DNA of 54,753 nucleotides from Zygnema circumcarinatum (taxonomy: Eukaryota; Streptophyta; Zygnematophyceae; Zygnematales; Zygnemataceae): contig CM074805.1 of the NCBI GenBank assembly GCA_037447605.1, forward strand, positions 3,410,657 to 3,465,409, written 5' to 3'. This document shows positions 32,685-44,400 of this stretch, piece after piece. The position numbers were made by a program, and so were the translations under genes. Below the pieces are notes generated by a model. It searched no databases. It was not told where the DNA came from and saw only the letters and a program-made list of their open reading frames with translations. Positions within the stretch are counted from its first letter, which is position 1. Every line of letters starts with the position of its first letter.

Positions 32685-33588
32685 TGAGATAGTTCATGGG
32701 GGGGATGTCTCCATAGGTGGGTGTAAGATTTGCCTCGATTTTTTTTTGCAAGGCTTCGGTGGAAGACAGAGCAAAATAGTCACAGTTGGGCACGTGCTTT
32801 GGGTCCAAATCGCAGAGCAGCTATGTGTAGGGAAGGTGGATGCTTTCTGTGGGATGGAGCCTTGGAAGGAGAGATAGAACTATATGATTGAGGAGAGCGG
32901 CACTTAGAGAGTGGATAGAGAGCTTTGATGGCGAGAAGGCGGAGGTGGTACTGTACAAATACGTTCGGATCTGTGAGCAATAGAAATCTGAAATCAATCG
33001 CTTAGGCATCCTTCTCCATCGTCATCGCCTTCCGTCGGCATCGCATGACAGCTCTGTGTGCGCAGTTGATGGGCTTGCCATCTTGTTAGAAAAACTGACC
33101 AAATGGCAGAGGGAAAACCACGCAAAACCCACAGTAAAAGGACCAAACGAGCGTGGTGAAATGGGACGGCCTGACGGCAATCTTTCCCAATACTTGGAAC
33201 GCATCAAACAAACATTCCCGTTATTGTCCATTTGGCTCCCATCTTTTCGGAAAGACCAGACTCTCTGTGGAGGCAAGTAGCTTGGACTCGTGAGGATAGG
33301 CAGAGTGAAGCACGTGCAGGAGCATGATGTTGATGTATTTCGACTTCAAAGAAAGCTGCGAATTTTCTATGGTACAATTTCTGAATTCACATGGTAACTG
33401 GACAACTGCTCGAAAGAGCACATTTTGAAAGCTGGAATACAGCTTCTATACAGCCTTACCCATTACCCTAATCAGCAAATACAGCAGTATGTTCTTCCAC
33501 AGTTCCTTCACATAGCAGTAATTAAACACGCTTCATTTCTATTTACTATACAACAATAGCTTGCCATCAACTGGTGGCTATGCCATTC
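32685..33588. other. Convergent intergenic region, no supported gene
   Basis: It contains the 3' ends of the B-box gene (plus) and hydrolase gene (minus). Several short frames exist on both strands, but I see no domain, no consistent splicing and no RNA gene. Confidence 0.5.
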
Positions 33589-34584
33589 CTATGGCGATGA
33601 AGTCTTCCCCACCAAATATGATTTTACAACGGACGGATATCCGTTCTGCGCATCACAATGAATGCAGTGACCTGCTCCAGGAAAATAGTGCTTGTTGCCT
33701 TGGGGATAAGTTGAAAGAGCTGCATCGATCACTTCAGGCACGCCATCTCCATGCTCAGCAGTGAGGATCAACGTCGGAACTTGAATTCCTTCAACACTCT
33801 CATTACTCAGGTCATCACCCCCTCGAGGACTATATCCTGGCCGGTTTTTAGAAGGATCTTCACCCTCCCTGCGGAGCCAGCCGGGGTCTTCCAGCACTAA
33901 AGCTGCCACTAATTCTGGATGCTCCTTCGCCACCCGAGGCGCGACAGTTGCGCCCATGGAGTGTGCTACAAGCGAAAACTTTTCACCGGGAGAACTGAGC
34001 AGAGGCAGCAAAGCCACCGCGTCCTTAACCATCTGAGCAGTGCCGAAAGGAGGAGCGCGAGTTGTCCTTCCAAAGCCGCGGGCCGACGGGCAGATGACTT
34101 CAAACCTGTCTGTGAAACTTTCGAATATTTGAATCCCTTCTGCTCCAGAGGAACCTCCTCCGTGGAAGAACACCAGCTTTGGCAGAGGTTTACCCTCAGC
34201 AGTTTCAGAGGTTGGCACAGATTTGTAGTAATCAACGGTGATTCCATTGACTGAGACAGTGGACTCCACCCATGTGACCCCTGACTTGTCGATTGCCGCT
34301 GTCGCGTTCACTATCGTCATACCAGGCCCCCAAGACTCATAGCCATGGCCTCCAAACGAAAAGAAGAAAGAGCAGAAAAGCAGGAACCCTAACCCCAAAA
34401 GAACGAAAAGGCCGTAGCGGCCATACTGAGATAGCCATGGCCGCCTTCTTGGTCCTCTGACAGCAAAGACTTCTCCCTCCTCGAAAAAATCCGTATCATC
34501 AAACGGTGACTCGTCAGTCGGGGATGCGATGTTGAGAGGGACCAAAGCCGGAGAGCCGCGGAAGAAGGAGGAGAAGCCCGCCAT
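33589..34584 (-). CDS. Membrane-anchored alpha/beta hydrolase
   Basis: A single frame of 331 residues from the Met at 34584. The frame is open for 53 more codons upstream, but that part lacks conserved features and the chosen Met gives a typical anchor protein. Residues 57-77 (GLFVLLGLGFLLFCSFFFSF) form one membrane segment after an acidic N-terminal tail and a basic RGPRRR motif, so the catalytic domain should face the lumen or outside. Catalytic features: FFHGGGSSGAEG (oxyanion loop), CPSARGFGR, nucleophile elbow LVAHSMGAT (Ser209), an acid in LTAEHGDGVPEVID, and His in GAGHCIHC. The substrate cannot be inferred. Same overall plan as the 14116-15876 product, so the two may be distant paralogues. 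Confidence 0.85.
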   Translation of the reverse strand: MAGFSSFFRGSPALVPLNIASPTDESPFDDTDFFEEGEVFAVRGPRRRPWLSQYGRYGLFVLLGLGFLLFCSFFFSFGGHGYESWGPGMTIVNATAAIDKSGVTWVESTVSVNGITVDYYKSVPTSETAEGKPLPKLVFFHGGGSSGAEGIQIFESFTDRFEVICPSARGFGRTTRAPPFGTAQMVKDAVALLPLLSSPGEKFSLVAHSMGATVAPRVAKEHPELVAALVLEDPGWLRREGEDPSKNRPGYSPRGGDDLSNESVEGIQVPTLILTAEHGDGVPEVIDAALSTYPQGNKHYFPGAGHCIHCDAQNGYPSVVKSYLVGKTSSP

Positions 34585-35094
34585 GGCTTCCAAGCTCCCA
34601 AAACCTATCCAGAATCCGAATTTAGGGTTGCCTTCCCGCGGAGAGAAGCCCGTCAAGGAAAGCGCCTGCTGGGGCACCCGCCAGAGGCGTCGATCCGATA
34701 CTGATATAGATATGACGATATATCGGAGATATGGAACTGGCACCGTTGGGGCTCACGGTAACTGTTGCGACTGCACGGAACAACGGGCGTAATTTTGTAA
34801 TTTAGATTCATGTGATTTCGTGACGTGACACAAAATTACGCGACGGCGGTCCGCATGGAACGGCGACACTTTCTCTGCGGCGGGAGACGGAGGCGAGGGC
34901 GGGGGCCGGGGGGCAGGAGGGAGCAGGAGGGAGCAAGAGGGAGAGGGAGAGGGAGAAGGAGAGGGAGAGGGCGGGGGAGAGGGGGGGGGAGGGAGGAACA
35001 GAGGGGGAAGAGAAGAGGGAGGGAGAAGTGTGAGATCCCAGCAGGAGAGAGGGAGGAGAGGGCGGAGGGAGAGAGCGAAAAAGGAGAGCGCGCC
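34585..35094. promoter_or_regulatory. 510-bp divergent promoter with purine (GGGAGA) tract
   Basis: This separates the hydrolase start (minus) from the TYW1 start (plus). Positions about 34910-35085 on the plus strand are nearly all G and A in GGGAGA/GAGGGA units, probably the 5' UTR or core promoter of TYW1. Such GA tracts recruit GAGA-binding BPC proteins in plants; a role here is inference. No TATA box stands out. Confidence 0.45.
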
Positions 35095-38000
35095 ATGCGG
35101 GTGGCGGAGCAGGCGGCGCCTCTCGCCCTCGAGTGCGCAGCGGCGCTGCTCTTCTCCTATGCCGCCTGGACTTTTCTGCGTCCGCGCTGGGGGAGTAGAA
35201 AGGGCCTCGTGGCAGCACAAGGTTATGGCGGGAATAGTGGAGCATGCTGCATCCAGGGAGAAGGAGCAGGATGGACCTGCTGTGGCGGTGGTGCTGACCA
35301 CGAGCTTGCAGACGAAGGAAAGGGAGGTGAAATTCGCAACGTTGGTGCAGCTGTAGCAAAGATTGTGACACTTCGAGAGACACAGGCTGTCGGGTTGGGT
35401 CGAAATTCTCCTTCTGCGTGTGGTAGCTCATGCCAGCAGGCAGGGGAGCAAGGAAACTGCGGACCTGCTGGTTGTGGTGCTTTAAAAATCTCAATTTCGT
35501 CAAACGAACCGGGGGAAATGTCCTGGAGAGTGCAGAACTGGAGAACCTCTGGTGTTAGCGCAAAGATTTTTTATGCCTCTGAAACAGGGACATCAAGAAG
35601 ATTGGCTGAGAATCTTGGCGCAATGATGAGAATGGCTGGCCTCCAGGTTCAGGCAAGTTCGCAATTGATTTTTCTTACGGATGGGAATTCTAGGGTGAGG
35701 GCTTCACTAGGGAGTATGCTTAGAGAGAATTGAGGGGTTTGAATTTGAGAATTGAACCAGTCGATTTTCCTCAGTGAGTGATGGACGGAAGTTACAATTG
35801 GTGAGTTCGTTTAGTTTTTCTTGTGAGGCTTTTGATTTTTCAATTCATCAATCGTCCGAAATAATTATTAATAATTGAAATAATTGAACTGTGAACGACT
35901 TCAGGTGGTTGATCCAGCAAATTATGAGCCGGAAGATCTTCCAAAAGAACAGATGGTCATACTCGTCACGTCTACATGGCAAGATGGAAAGCCGCCAACT
36001 CACGCCGCCTTTTTCCATCGCTGGTTGGAAGAAAGTGCAACTGATTTTCGAGTTGGCTCAGGGCTCCTCAAAGGCTTACGTTATGGAGTTTTCGGAATTG
36101 GAAGCGGTGCTTATGGAGATTCTTACAATGTTGTCGCTCGCTCAACAGACCAACACTTTGCAGCTCTGGGCGCCAACCGAGTGGTTTCTTTGGGAGAGGG
36201 AAATGTAGATGAACATGTAGTGGAGGAAGTTTTCCAGCAATGGGCCGAAGTCTTAGTGAATATCCTGTTAGAGGGTGAGCGTCACGGTACCGTTGACAAT
36301 GGTGACTCTGGAGTAGTGCTGGAAAATGGCCATGCAGAGAATGGTGGGAGTTTTGGAAGGCAAGGGGGTGGTCTAGGAGTGACGGAGGAAAACAAGGCAG
36401 CATTCAGTGGGAGGAGACTTTTAAATGGTGCTGAGACCGAGTCATCTACCTTTGATGGGACTTCAGGCTATGAATCTGACAGCGAGGATGAGGAGGAGAC
36501 GCAACTTTCTTCAGATTTGGTGGACGTGGAAGATGTTGCCGGCAAAGTGTTGATTGGCGAGAACTGGGACTTTACTGGAGATGATCATTACGATACAGGG
36601 AATGGGTATATGAATGGGCTGAGACAGAATGGGTCGGGAGGAAGTGCAGAAGGGCTGGTGGAAGCTGATGATAGAAAGGGCAGGAATGGGGTTAAGAAAA
36701 AGTGGTTTGTTCGAAAACCCAAAGCAAAGAGTGAGATCCCACAGGGCGGCCGTAATTCTTTAAACGGGAAGGGAAAGAGTGGGCTCGATGCAATGACAGG
36801 ATTAAAGGGTGAGGGAGGTCCAAGGGAGATGGTGACTCCTGTTATACGTGCGAACCTTGAGAAGCAGGTGAATTGCAGTTAGTTTTGGCAGAAAGTATAC
36901 TATGTTTGTATTCTGTTTCGTGTTGTACCCTTTTTGTCATTGGCTAGATTGTGATCGAAGGTGGGCCCTTCTGATCAATTCCCTTTTGCAAGCATGATGA
37001 ACTTTCATTTCTCACCAAATGCCACTTTGTGGTAAATGCTAACCAAGCTGGCAGGTAGCTATGCAGCCTGTTTATGTAGACGGTTTCTCCTTGGATCTTT
37101 CAGTTTCAATGTTCTTATATTTCTTGTCGGAACGTGTGGGAGGGAGGGGGCCGCAGGGCTACAAGGTGCTCGGGACTCACAGTGGAGTGAAGCTGTGTCG
37201 GTGGACAAAGTCACAGCTGAGAGGACGTGGAGGATGCTACAAGCACTCCTTCTATGGCATTGAGAGCCACCGGTGAGTGCGGATGAGGCAGCATATTATT
37301 AATTGCAGCTTTGCTCTAATCCTTGGGTTGACACTTAACTCTTCACATCTCGTTAATTTTCCTTTGTCGCAGCTGCATGGAGGCCACTCCAAGTCTTGCC
37401 TGTGCCAATAAGTGCGTTTTCTGCTGGAGACATCACACCAACCCTGTCGGAAAGTCATGGAGATGGCAGGTGGACCCTCCAGAAGCAATTGTGGACGCAG
37501 CTTTGGACCAGCACACTCGCATGATATGGCAGATGAAGGGAGTGCCAGGTGAGAAAAAGGCACGAAAGTGCAGAAATAAGAAGTTATGGTCCAATGGGGC
37601 AGAGGTACCTAATGAGGGGTCAGGCAAACGAGGGGAAAAGGGTCGGAAAACTGTCTACAGGACCGAGGATCAGGCAGTGTGTAAAATTATGTGCAGAAAT
37701 TTCGTTATAGTTTGATGGACTGGGTCAAGTTTGCTGATCTATGACAATTTCGCCCACGGAGGGTGCCAGGTGTCAAGCCTGAGCGGTTGGAAGAGGGTAT
37801 GTCTCCGAGACATTGTGCTCTTTCTTTGGTGGGAGAGCCCATAATGTACCCTCACATTAATGGGCTAGTAAATCTCCTTCACAATCGCCGAATTTCTACG
37901 TTTCTTGTCACCAACGCTCAGTTCCCAGAACGCATCGCTGAACTAAGTCCCATCACCCAGGTTAGTTCTGAATGAAGCCCTGAAACCGGCTTGCAGCGGC

Positions 38001-39429
38001 TCTTTTGGTTTGACAAAAAAATCTACTGCTTATTGATGAAGAATGGAATCACTCAAGCCTGCTCTTAGGTATGTGTATTATGTGGCTGAGAAAAGTTAAA
38101 TTTTGTGATGCATTTATCTGCAGCTCTACGTAAGTGTGGATGCTGCGACCCGTGAAAGTCTGAAGGCGATCGATCGACCACTCTTCTCTGACTTTTGGGA
38201 GCGTTTTACTGTGAGATCTATACTCCTTTCGGTAGAGTTCGCATGTCATCGTGCGCATGTCAACGTCACAAAGACGAAATGTACCGACAGGATGTAGTCT
38301 GAAATGTACACCTTCACAGGAGGCCGAGGGTCTCACAGATGCGTGAGGAAAGAAGGTCATTCTCTCTGTTTACGCTTTTTAGGTCATTGTTTTGTGGATT
38401 CCACAGTACTAACATGCCCGTTTTGAGCACCAGAGTTGGCGTTAAAGTTCCCATATGATGAATTGCGTAAACCCATATGGTATAATCGCTTAAACCTGAC
38501 TTTGTCGAGAGCCACCAGTGGTTTTTCTAGCCACTTATGCTCCTTTACTCTGTGGTCTCCTCAGGCCTCTCTGTCAGCTCTTCGGGATAAGCGACAGCGC
38601 ACAGTGTACCGTCTCACGTTGGTGAAAGGATGGAATATGGAGGAAGTTAAGTCATACTGTGAATTGCTGCAGCTGGGAAGTCCTGATTTTATCGAAATCA
38701 AAGGAGTTACTTACTGTGGCAGGTGGGACTCTCGCTCCTGCCTTTGTGTACTGGCTGCAGGGCACCATTTCTGATCCACTCTCTCGTTGTTTCCAGTGAT
38801 GCATTGTGGAAAGCTTTAACTCTATCAGCTGTTTTCATTCTGCTGCTGCGCAGTTCTGCTGCGTCGTCACTGACCATGGAGAATGTTCCTTGGCACTCTG
38901 ACGTGAAAGCTTTTGGAGAGGTAATTCAAGAGGCGACAGGTGGTGAGTATGAGCTGGCATGCGAACATGCCCACTCGTGCTGCATTCTTCTTGCCAAAGC
39001 GGCAAAGTTCAAACGCGACGGGCAGTGGCACACATGGATCGACTATGAGCGCTTCCAAGACCTTGTGAGACACCTGTCACTTGCTTGGATGGCGGAGGCT
39101 TTGTAGACGAGATGCACTTGCCTCAAGACAATATAACTTACCTCGGTGTAGAGTCTCTGGTCACTGTTTGTTTACCATAACCTGCCCTTTAGCAATGCCT
39201 GAAGGATAGCGGCTTTACTGTTTCGCATTGCTAAGTCCTGTCACCTGTGATCTTCTGCCCTAATGTGCAGGTGGCCGAAGGAAAGCCCTTCGGCAGCGAA
39301 GACTATTTGGCAAGGACCCCGGAATGGGCAGTGTATGGCGCGGACGAGGCCGGCTTTGACCCTCAGGAGACGCGTGTGAGAAAGGAGCGGAGGCACGGAA
39401 GCCCAGCGGACTCGGGAGGATGCACCTAG
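35095..39429 (+). CDS. TYW1: tRNA 4-demethylwyosine synthase (TYW1), flavodoxin plus radical SAM
   Basis: Nine exons join in phase (35095-35652, 35905-36867, 37157-37272, 37373-37548, 37770-37960, 38124-38210, 38565-38722, 38854-39064, 39271-39429), giving about 872 residues. TYW1 condenses N1-methylguanosine-37 of tRNA(Phe) with pyruvate to the tricyclic imG-14 base, the second step of wybutosine synthesis. A hydrophobic N-terminal stretch (about 8-30) could anchor it to the ER. The flavodoxin domain begins at KIFYASETGTSRRLAE (157). An acidic, Gly-rich insert of roughly 200 residues separates it from the radical SAM domain, which carries C556, C560 and C563 (CANKCVFC) for the 4Fe-4S cluster. 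The C-terminal wyosine-base region has MENVPWH, ACEHAHSCC and WIDYERFQDLV. It is longer than the Arabidopsis protein because of the insert. Exon 1 uses a GC donor (CAG|GCAAGT). Confidence 0.94.
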
Positions 39430-41106
39430 ACGCTCCTGCTTCACTCGGAGAGCCCTGCTGGAAGGCGGAGGAGGCAATCGCTGAACAAGATGGAGAACAG
39501 CTGTCAGTAAGAAATCTTCCGACGTCTTCATCGAGTATTGTATGGCCTAAAACAAGGCAATACGATACTTGAGGTGAGTCGCAAGGATAGAGCCATTTAT
39601 TGTAAAAAAAAGTTTTGAGAGAAAAATTCAAGTCTTATTTGGAGAATATCTTGGTTTCATCCTAAGCAAAGTTCAATTCTCCCAGGTGATAAGGTCTTGC
39701 GGTTGTGAAGCATAAATTGCACCGCCGGGGTACTGCAAATGTAACTCTTCTTTCTATGGGTGTGGCACACGAAGCAGCGTTGAGTTGACACAACGACATT
39801 GGTTAGTCATAGATCAGTAGCCATCTTCCATAGAAATTCCATGTTTAGCTTTGATAATGTACCCGTTCAGTCACCAAAGCGGTTGTCATTAACTGCTTGC
39901 TTTGAGTACAGTCACCTACTTGTCTTTTGGAAAGTCGACTGACTCAAAAGAACTGAGCATCTGCTGCTGCAAGCAGACGCTTACGCCTCTTAGAGTAGAG
40001 CGGAAAAGAGAAGAGGGAGCTATCATCTTTCGTTCCTTGGGCGCTGCCTTAAATAGGCAGCAACCCTCTCTATTCACAAAGGGTCCAAGTTTTCTTGAAA
40101 GGTATCGTTCAAAATTGACTTCATGATGGGACCCACTTATCATGCAAAACCGGACAAGAATCAACAAACAGTAGGAAAATGTGAACATGTGAAACGTTTG
40201 AATAAATAATTACCCCAGGCTCCCACGCCAGTTAGCTATGTCCCCATGCAAGAGATCTGGTACATACAAGGCCATCAACTCGTTCCGTTGTCGATATGGC
40301 CCAGCGATTTCATTTAACTGTACACAGGGAACGCCTAATGTCGTCTCACCTGCTCCTAAATGTTCCCGATAAACGGTCAGTTACTTTCGTGGATGGAGAG
40401 AATCGTGGCGGCTCGGCTTACATGCCTCCCACATCCCATGGTACTCGCACATCTGTAGCCGGTGCAGTTGGATATGCCTTCCAACGGTCATCTCACATTT
40501 ATGGACTCTACATCAATGAGGGAGTCCCTTGTCAGCATCGCAGCGCCCAGAAGCTCTCTCTACCGCTTATGTTCACAACAAGAACTAGGGCTACTGTGTC
40601 TCTAGACGCTAGACCCTCTCCCAAGTGTATCCACTTCTGTAGTAAATGTCAAAGGCAGTTCTTGCAGATAAGGAATAATCTGAAAATGATGCGACTTACG
40701 AAAGTGATGACCAATGCAAAGCCATTGCAATGAAGCTGCAAAGCTTCATTCATGAAGGCATGGCTTGACCCTAACAGGAGGACGACGACTACTGCATGAC
40801 ACTCGAAAGCAGCTTGCGGAGAAGGACAAAGTTGACTTCTGGTGATACAGATGACGACGGTCTTCGGAGTTTTCAGTATGAGTCCAGAAATGGAAGAAAT
40901 GGCCATTCTCACAAGCCAGACAATTCGCATTGATGAGAACATGGTTGCTCTTCCTATGTATGAGGCCAATGACACTGTCCAGCGTTCAGAAATTCACCTT
41001 CGGAACTTGCTGCGATTGCAAGTCATTTCAGGGGACCTGCACTGGAAGCAGCGCTTGGAGTGGAGGAGCGGGAAATTTCCACACGCCCTGCGCCCATCAT
41101 TTGATC
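39430..41106. other. Intergenic region, no supported gene
   Basis: It starts with the probable TYW1 3' UTR. Frames of up to 145 codons occur (for instance 40296-40733, plus), but their composition looks random and no splice partners or domains were found. Confidence 0.45.
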
Positions 41107-41277
41107 ATGGAAGCGAGCAAGCCAATACGACTGCTGTTTCACTATGCTGCGTCCCATGTGTCGCTGCTCGTAAATACCATTTGGGTAATCCCCATATTCC
41201 TGGGGCTGATCCTGCCGTCTGTGTCAAAGGTCAAGGCCAACAGCAAATGCCCTGTGAGACCGCTCACCCATCAATAG
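41107..41277 (+). CDS. Possible small membrane protein or terminal exon
   Basis: A 56-residue frame from ATG to TAG with one clear hydrophobic segment (SLLVNTIWVIPIFLGLIL) and a short basic tail. It could be a genuine small protein, the last exon of an undetected gene upstream, or chance. No family is recognised, and the frame also continues open upstream of the ATG. Confidence 0.25.
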   Translation: MEASKPIRLLFHYAASHVSLLVNTIWVIPIFLGLILPSVSKVKANSKCPVRPLTHQ

Positions 41278-41485
41278 TTCTTGAGTAATGCTGCATATGT
41301 TTGTTCAAAGAGCAGGCCAAGCAGGGTGTTGTGGGACCACCACGCCATGATTCTATAGGCTTTGATTGTTTATTTCAAGCTTCTGATTTGAAGTGAGGCC
41401 TTCAGGGAGGTAAGTAATGACTCTGATAGACGAGAAAACAAGATGGTGGCAAGCAACAGTGCAAACCTTCCAGAATCCTAAGGGC

Positions 41486-44400
41486 TTAAATCGAGCATGT
41501 GTGGGCGTTACGGCGATACCTCTGAAGAGGACTGAAGGTTTCAAGGTCCGATCTTCTGCGACCTTCTAACAGAGTTGCCATTCTGTCTCTCAATGACTCA
41601 TCATCCGTGTGACGACCTGCACCTCTCCAAGATACCCTCCCCTCCTCTCCAACAGACTTTCTTCCACTCCTAAAGCTTCCTTCCGCGGAATCCATTCGCA
41701 TCTTCACGTGGAATTCATTCATCCACGAATATTCATCCCCCAAACTACGCACTCGAGCCCTCCTATCCATCCCCTTCTCCCCTTGTTTATGAAGGTCAGT
41801 CCGTCGCCACGTGTCGCCGTGCGAGAGAGCGAGGTTGGTTGCAGAAAGTGGGCTGCCTGGTTGTGACACTCCCGAACTTCGAGTATGCAGGGCAGATCGA
41901 TCCCAGAAACGTGGGGGAGAAACTGGACGAGATTGATCAGTGTTCATTCTGGAAAGCTGGCGTGATTGGTCTGTATCCATTCTTCCATAGCCGCGAGACT
42001 GATCAGTATCCATTCTGAAGAGGGAATGTGAATGTCGCGACTTGTCTGTGTCCAATCGTTCCATGTTCCTGCTGTTAAAGTGTGCCTCAAATCGGTTTTC
42101 TTCAGAATGCGGTAACGCATAATGGAGGGTTTTTATGTGGAGCACGTCTTCACGGAGCTGTTTCGCATGCTGTTCTAGCATGCTCTTCACTTCCATGAGA
42201 TAGCTCGCCTTCCTGCGTCGCTCTTCTTCATCAGATAGCTGGAAACACAGTCAATACCAAAAGAACATTCTTAGTTACATCTGCATGTCAAACCAAAAAG
42301 TGCAAAATAGTTTCTCGAAAAACCAATCGACATCAAGTCCAAGGACAAGATTCCAAAAAATCAATTGGGGCGTTATGTTGGCACCAACAGTATAACTGGT
42401 TTTCAGGTTGGGGTCGGATTTAGCCCCAACCATCTTTAGCCCACTCAACATGTACAAGCTTCATTTGGAATAGGAATTGAGTTGTCCTTGGATATCGCGG
42501 ACTGATATAGCCATCCTCGCCGAAAGGGGATGCTCGGACTTTCCATGAAAGCTTTAATAGAGCCGTTCCAGCACAAATAGTACACTGCATGAGAAATCGA
42601 ATAAACCAACCTCTCCAAGAATCTCTCCAGCTAATTGGGAGGCGGAGACCATAAGAAGTATATGCTGGATAGAAGACACCGCAGTGTGGGGGAGACTCAG
42701 AGAGCAGAAACTCACGTGATCAAGTGCCTGCATTCGTCCCCTCCAGTCTGCCCGTGCTTGCTCTATCATAGCCCTCCTCTCCTGCAAGTGCCGCTGCTGT
42801 TCCGCAACAAAAAGCTTTGCGCGTTCAGTGAGTGAAAGCCTGATCCGTCCCCCCAACCAGCCAACCGACAAAAGAGAAGGAACAAAAGAGGACCCTTCAG
42901 GGCTTGTGGGAGGGCAAAATGTGATGTGGTGGGAAGGCATTGGAGCAGGAGCCATGGTGCAGGTCGTGAAAGACTAGGGCTTGAATGAAATGATTACCCA
43001 AGAGATGGTCCATTCTTGTTGAGGGAAGCTGCTCCCTTTTCTTCATTTTCACGTGCAAACGCCTTCCTATCATCATCCACCTGTATCCTCCCGCTTCACA
43101 CAGAAGTGTCAAAGGAGTCGAAAAAATGACTACCACTTACAGCAACTGCTGACCTTCATATCTTATCAGGATCTGGCCATTCAGCCAGTTTCTAAGTTCC
43201 CTTTGAATCCTTTGTTACCTTCTGACTCACCGACGAGACCTCTGTTGCCGTATCTGTCCAAGCAGAATAGTAATCATCACTTTCATCTGCTGTTCGCCAC
43301 CGATGCCGGCTCCGTCTATGGCTGCCTCGGGTGCTCCAACCACCCTCACTTCCTTTATGTCTCTGCCCTTTGTCAGACTCCAAAGTCTTTCCTCTGCTGA
43401 AAGAAGATTCCCGGGTCGACTCGAAGTTGCTTGCTGATGCTTCTGGAGAGGGCTTATTTGTGTCTTCGCCCTCCGCCACCTCCCCTCCACCCATCCTCCA
43501 TACACTCACATCCTTCTCCTCGTCCCTCTTCTTGTTTCCCCCGTCAACCTCCCTATTTTCATCTACATGATGGGGGCTTGAAAGAGTCAAGACCCCCGCC
43601 GCTTGTGCTTCTTGCGAAGGGTCTTCTTCGCCATCTCTCTCAGTTATTGGTTCAAGCAGCTTTCCACTCCCATGGCTCTTGAAACTATCTTGCCTTGAAG
43701 AGCTGTGCGTATCCCCTTTCACTTCATCGTGAGTGTTGGCAGATACTCTCGAAGCTGCCTCTTTCCGACCACTTGGACTGGGCTCTTCCGAACTCGGAGA
43801 TCGCAAGTTTTTGAGAGTTTGCGGACTATCCGATGGGCTGCTGACAGGACTTTTCGCCATAGAGACCTTTTCAGTATTCGTTTTGCCTCTGTTGTATCTA
43901 CCCTCTCCCAAAAACCTATGGTTTAAATCACCCCTTTCACTCTCTAGTCTTTCCAGAGAAGGCAGAAGCTCAGTTTGCATTCTTGTACTACCAGGTAAGT
44001 GTTCCAGATCGTCAATTGACCGGCCATGGCTGACTCCCTTGATCTCCCTCTCATTCACCCCTACCCATCTCCCTTCACCACTTCGATGGGCAACTGTACC
44101 ATTGCGAATTCCTGCATCTCTCACTGCTGTAGGCTTCCTGTCCCCCCATAGCTCATGGTTAGTCCGAGAGCGATCGGTTCCGCCATACTGTAGCAATTCC
44201 ATATCCCCTTCGTCCATATCCATTGCTGCTTGCCAGTCCCTCGTCATCTGCATTTCTTCCCTCTCCAGTTCTTCAGCCAACTTTGTCAACCGACCTGCTC
44301 TCTCCTCCTCCAGCTGCTTGTTTAGATCAGCCTCCATTTCTCTGCGTATTCGCTCCAACCTCTCCTTGGTCTCTGCCTTCATCCTCTCAACTTTTTGCTC

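Noticed and set aside
36068-36403. Minus-strand frame within TYW1 exon 2
   Set aside because: Opposite to a confirmed flavodoxin-coding exon and without domain signal.
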